Part shown: positions 29,284 to 32,145 of the stretch, piece by piece
Numbering within the stretch: position 1 is the stretch's first letter
How the letters are laid out: the number at the start of each line of letters is the position of its first letter
Assembly (NCBI GenBank): GCA_001776905.1
Contig: MFDM01000011.1
Location: forward strand, 69,747 to 101,891
Direction: 5' to 3'
Length of the DNA: 32,145 nucleotides
Source: Candidatus Daviesbacteria bacterium RIFCSPLOWO2_01_FULL_39_12
Lineage (GTDB): Bacteria; Patescibacteriota; Microgenomatia; Daviesbacterales; UBA10151
Position numbers and translations under genes: made by a program
Notes under the pieces: model-generated
What the model was told of the DNA's origin: nothing
The model's input: the letters and a program-made list of their open reading frames with translations, nothing else
Databases searched by the model: none

Positions 29284-29842
29284 TAAATTTGTCTCCAGAG
29301 GTGGGATTAAACTTCAAGCTGCCTTAGATAAATTCAAGGTTGAAGTTGAAAATAAAGTTGTGCTGGATGTAGGTTCATCAACAGGTGGTTTTGTGGATTG
29401 TCTGCTTGCAAATGGAGCTAAAAAAGTTTATGCCCTGGATACGGCTTATGGTGAATTGGCATGGAAATTAAGAAATGATCCCAGGGTAGTGGTAATGGAG
29501 AGAACAAATATATTATATCTGGACTCTCTGCCAGAAAAAATGGATTTAATCACCATAGATTGTGGTTGGACAAAATTAGAACTAGTTTTACCGGTAGTTA
29601 AAAAGTTTCTTAAAGATGATGGGGTGATTATTGCTTTACTGAAGCCTCAATATGAGACTGATAAAAAAAATTTGGTTAAAGGGGTGGTCAGTCAGGATTT
29701 AGTGGAATCCATAAAAAATGAGGTGATGACAAAGATTAATGATTTAGGATTTAAAGTACAAAATCAAATGGAATCACCAATCTTAGGTGGAGGAGGCAAT
29801 AAAGAGTACCTTTTGTATATCACGGCCACCTCATCCCCATAA
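29273..29842 (+). CDS. TlyA/FtsJ-like rRNA methyltransferase lacking the S4 domain
   Basis: 189 residues. The start matches the TlyA linker (KFVSRGGIKLQAALDKF), then a SAM-binding Rossmann fold: LDVGSSTGGFVDCLL (31-45), GAKKVYALDTAYGELAWKLR (48-67), and TIDCGWTKLELVLPVV. Full TlyA proteins (about 240-270 residues) carry an N-terminal S4 RNA-binding domain that is absent here. TlyA enzymes 2'-O-methylate rRNA; whether this short form does so is unclear. It overlaps the NUDIX gene by 11 bases and the convergent membrane protein by 79 bases. Confidence 0.85.
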   Translation: MASDKFVSRGGIKLQAALDKFKVEVENKVVLDVGSSTGGFVDCLLANGAKKVYALDTAYGELAWKLRNDPRVVVMERTNILYLDSLPEKMDLITIDCGWTKLELVLPVVKKFLKDDGVIIALLKPQYETDKKNLVKGVVSQDLVESIKNEVMTKINDLGFKVQNQMESPILGGGGNKEYLLYITATSSP

Positions 29843-31215
29843 ATTTTTTTCCAGCCTGTTTCTTGAAGCCTTTTAGTAAAACTTTTTGGTTGTTTGGATT
29901 CCCGCCCTGGTATAGCAGACCAAAGAACAGTTTGTATATTATATTTATCAAATATTTCAGTAAAATCTTTGCCATGGAAAATTATGTCACGGTATTCTTT
30001 GTAAGCATTACTACTTTCTCTGTTGCTTGGTGGATTCCATCTCCAGCTAGGCATTCTGCCATCAATAAAAACCTTTTTCTCAGGATAATTTAGGATCAAA
30101 TATCCGCCCCAATCGTACAAAGCAAAAATCTCTCCCTGGGGAGGATTCTGCTTTAAAAATGAGATAGCTTTAGTCGGATAGAGTTTCTCTGCCGACCACT
30201 CAAGATCTGTTTTAAAAGAGGTGGTGATATGATAGGCGGAAATTAAAACTGTTAAAACAAGAAGTATTTTGTATGCAATGTTAAAACGTCTCAACTTAAC
30301 TTGATGATTTTTAACTGCCTTAAAGAGTTCTTCAAAACAAAAAGATAATAATGGAATGTTAATCAGTACCCAAAAAGGTACATTTCTGGCACTGGAAAGT
30401 CCCATCAGAGTTAAAATAGTGTAAACAGGGGCTAATTTTAAATCAAAGTATGCTCTGTATTTTAGGGCCAAAAATATCGAGAGAGCAAAAAGTATTAGAA
30501 AAGTAAGATCAAAGTAAGCCAAAATAGGATGCCATTCTGCCACAGACCATCTTAAAGAGGTGTCGGAAAAAGAATTCCAGACCTCTTTCCAGAGATTTAC
30601 TCCATAAGGAGTGACCAGTGTAGCCAAAATGGAAAAGATAAAAATTAAGAAATCTGATAACAGAAACCTTTTTGCCTGCCATATCTTGGTTATTATTACC
30701 AGAAGTATTATCCCCACTCCTACAGCAAATCCTCCATGCAGATTAGCCCAGATAATAAATATAGAGGGCAATACCAAACGCCATCTCTGCCAAAGTTTGT
30801 CATCTAAAGTAATTTTTAAAATGACAGCTACCAAAAGCCAACTTATTATTTGTGGCCTGATTCCTGCAAAAGAGATCAGTAAGCTGGCAGATAAAATAAG
30901 CGGTATGATTGCCCATTTGCCTTTTAGAGTTACCAGCATTAAAGATAAAACAGCAAATGATGCATATATAAAAGACAGTCCAATAGTACTTGTGAAAGGG
31001 TAAATTTTAAACGTCACAAGATCAGTTAACCATTCATGATCAACAAACGGATAGCTCGGCATGGTAAAAGAGAAGGGGTCTGTATTAGGAATACCTGATG
31101 TTGCAATAATCTCGCCAACTTTGATATGCCAGAAAAAATCAGGGTCAGAAGAAATAAGGCCTTTTGAGAAGAATGCTATCCAGATTAATATAAATATCCA
31201 AATCTTATCTTTCAT
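29764..31215 (-). CDS. GT-C-like polytopic membrane protein, copy A
   Basis: 483 residues with roughly ten membrane helices. The first outer loop (DPDFFWHIKVGEII, then GIPNTDPFSF and DHEWLTDL) has the Asp/His/Glu pattern of GT-C-type glycosyltransferases and related proteins. A soluble C-terminal domain (about 360-480) has GEIFALYDWGGYLILNYPEK and KVFIDGRMPSW. It is paralogous to the next gene on the left-going strand (31205 onward), overlapping it by 11 bases. Its C-terminus runs 14 residues past the paralogue's end (YSLLPPPPKIGDSI), reading into the antisense of the TlyA-like gene. Lipid-linked sugar transfer is inferred only from fold-level resemblance. Confidence 0.8.
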   Translation of the reverse strand: MKDKIWIFILIWIAFFSKGLISSDPDFFWHIKVGEIIATSGIPNTDPFSFTMPSYPFVDHEWLTDLVTFKIYPFTSTIGLSFIYASFAVLSLMLVTLKGKWAIIPLILSASLLISFAGIRPQIISWLLVAVILKITLDDKLWQRWRLVLPSIFIIWANLHGGFAVGVGIILLVIITKIWQAKRFLLSDFLIFIFSILATLVTPYGVNLWKEVWNSFSDTSLRWSVAEWHPILAYFDLTFLILFALSIFLALKYRAYFDLKLAPVYTILTLMGLSSARNVPFWVLINIPLLSFCFEELFKAVKNHQVKLRRFNIAYKILLVLTVLISAYHITTSFKTDLEWSAEKLYPTKAISFLKQNPPQGEIFALYDWGGYLILNYPEKKVFIDGRMPSWRWNPPSNRESSNAYKEYRDIIFHGKDFTEIFDKYNIQTVLWSAIPGRESKQPKSFTKRLQETGWKKIYGDEVAVIYKRYSLLPPPPKIGDSI

Positions 31216-32145
31216 AAATTACTGCTACCTCATCTTCATAAATTTTTTTCCAACCTGATCTTGGTAAATTCTTAGTAAATTCTTCAGTATATTTTTCTCG
31301 GGAAGAGATAGACCAGAGCACTAAGCCTATTTTGTATTTATTAAAAACCTCCTCCAACTGATATTTGTTTTTTAACACATCAAGATATTCCCCCAAAGCA
31401 TATTCGCTTTCTCCCTTAATAAAATCCTGCCTCCAGCTGGGCATCCTGCCGTCTATAAAGACCTTTTTTTGTGGATATTGCCAAATTAAATACCCTCCCC
31501 AGCTATAGGGAGCAAAAATCTCTCCCTCAATCTGCTGTTTTTTTAAAAAAGAGATGGCAGCGGCAGGATAGTTGACAGAATCTATTTTGGCAGGAGAAAA
31601 AATTTGCGCTACTGAAAGTAAAAAGGTGGCCAAAAATAAATAAAATAGAATTATGAGAATTTTTCGATACTTTTGTGAAAAAGTTATCGAAAATGGCATG
31701 GTAGCCAGTATAAAAAATGGCATATTGCGTCCGCTGGAGACTGCCGCTAAAAAAAGTATCGGATAAAGAATTTTTTCAAAAAGAGACAGCCCGGATTTAT
31801 ACTTGATAAAAAAATAAATAAAAATCAAAGACCAGATAATTGTTAAAGGTTGGGGGGCAAAAAGCAGAGGAAACCATTCTTCAATAACTGTCCTTAAAGC
31901 TGGATCAGTTGCCGATTTCCAGATTTCCTGCCAAAGCTTAAATTGGTAAGGATTAATTAAGGTCACCAAAATAGACAGGATTAATACGCTGACTTCTTTA
32001 GTAAGGATTTTTCTCTCAGAGATGGTTTTAGATAGTACATAAATAAAAAGGCTGATCAAACCTATGATGAAACCTCCGTGCAAATTGGCCCACACTAAAA
32101 AAATCAATGGCAGTAGCAAAAAGAAGCGCTGGCTTTTGATAATTT
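31205..32145 (-). CDS. GT-C-like polytopic membrane protein, copy B (N-terminus beyond window)
   Basis: The frame is open to the right edge (codons reading IIKSQRFF precede an in-frame TTG at 32119, which is not a true start), so the N-terminal part with the first catalytic-type loop is missing. The visible 312 residues align with copy A: WANLHGGF, NPYQFKLWQEIWKSATD, SSGRNMPFFILA, and the C-terminal domain GEIFAPYSWGGYLIWQYPQK and KVFIDGRMPSWRQ. It ends EVAVIYER, which is probably the ancestral C-terminus. The stop overlaps the start of copy A by 11 bases. Tandem duplicates in one operon suggest related substrates. Confidence 0.8.
   Translation of the reverse strand, partial: IIKSQRFFLLLPLIFLVWANLHGGFIIGLISLFIYVLSKTISERKILTKEVSVLILSILVTLINPYQFKLWQEIWKSATDPALRTVIEEWFPLLFAPQPLTIIWSLIFIYFFIKYKSGLSLFEKILYPILFLAAVSSGRNMPFFILATMPFSITFSQKYRKILIILFYLFLATFLLSVAQIFSPAKIDSVNYPAAAISFLKKQQIEGEIFAPYSWGGYLIWQYPQKKVFIDGRMPSWRQDFIKGESEYALGEYLDVLKNKYQLEEVFNKYKIGLVLWSISSREKYTEEFTKNLPRSGWKKIYEDEVAVIYER

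Noticed and set aside
32117-32119. TTG as the start of GT-C-like copy B
   Set aside because: The frame is open to the window edge and upstream codons align with copy A, so this is an internal Leu codon of a truncated gene.
1-32145. CRISPR array
   Set aside because: No regularly spaced identical repeats with unique spacers were seen; the repeats found are coding tandem repeats or single palindromes.
1-32145. Insertion sequence, integrase or prophage genes
   Set aside because: No transposase, integrase, capsid or terminase motifs were found in any gene examined.

Overview
The window looks like a chromosomal segment of a Candidate Phyla Radiation (Patescibacteria) genome, most likely Microgenomates-like. 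This rests on family content: a PrgI / TraC-like / VirB4 cassette, a run of small two-helix VirB2-type 'T4SS pilin' proteins with large Cys-rich or Ig-like ectodomains, a SpoIID protein, an archaeal-type CoA-synthesis fusion, short intergenic spaces and tRNA genes without encoded CCA. The lineage is inferred; no rRNA is present to confirm it.

Layout. 1-3406 (minus): type IV secretion motor cassette PrgI -> TraC-like protein -> VirB4 ATPase (VirB4 runs off the left edge). 3486-4581 (plus): a compact cobalamin-riboswitch-like RNA followed by an unrecognised zinc-ribbon protein. 4535-5572 (minus): fused phosphopantetheine adenylyltransferase / GTP-dependent dephospho-CoA kinase. 5594-6820 (plus): DUF4143-type AAA ATPase behind a promoter containing a long dyad. 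6902-11579 (plus): a small protein and a 1459-residue soluble protein of unknown function. 11586-20632 (minus): TrbL/VirB6-like channel protein, six VirB2-like pilin paralogues and a small membrane protein, interrupted by a RelE/RelB-type toxin-antitoxin pair flanked by 13-bp direct repeats. 20691-25464 (plus): SpoIID-domain protein, bacterial PH-domain protein, small membrane protein, membrane-anchored propeller protein, SmpB. 25544-26226 (plus): AbrB/PIN toxin-antitoxin pair. 26248-26641 (minus): tmRNA. 26711-28479: ComF, tRNA-Ser(GCU), tRNA-Ser(UGA), a membrane protein, tRNA-Arg(GCG), tRNA-Ser(CGA). 28480-32145: small membrane protein, NUDIX hydrolase, TlyA-like methyltransferase without S4 domain, and two tandem GT-C-like membrane proteins (the last runs off the right edge).

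How it works together. The two minus-strand blocks supply motor (VirB4, TraC-like), inner-membrane adaptor (PrgI), channel (TrbL-like) and several diversified pilin-like subunits of one T4SS-like envelope machine. The 1459-residue protein sits between them and may be a cytoplasmic partner, but this is only positional. SmpB and tmRNA, the two parts of trans-translation ribosome rescue, lie about 0.8 kb apart. Many first-in-transcript genes have a -10-like hexamer 6-9 nt before the start codon and no Shine-Dalgarno sequence, which points to widespread leaderless mRNAs. The riboswitch gene, the AAA ATPase, the giant protein and the AbrB antitoxin instead have clear Shine-Dalgarno sites.

Most notable: the minimal B12-type riboswitch in front of an unknown zinc-ribbon gene, the six-member pilin family with varied ectodomains, the leaderless-promoter pattern, the CoA enzyme fusion carrying a palindromic repeat in frame, and the direct-repeat-flanked toxin-antitoxin insertion.
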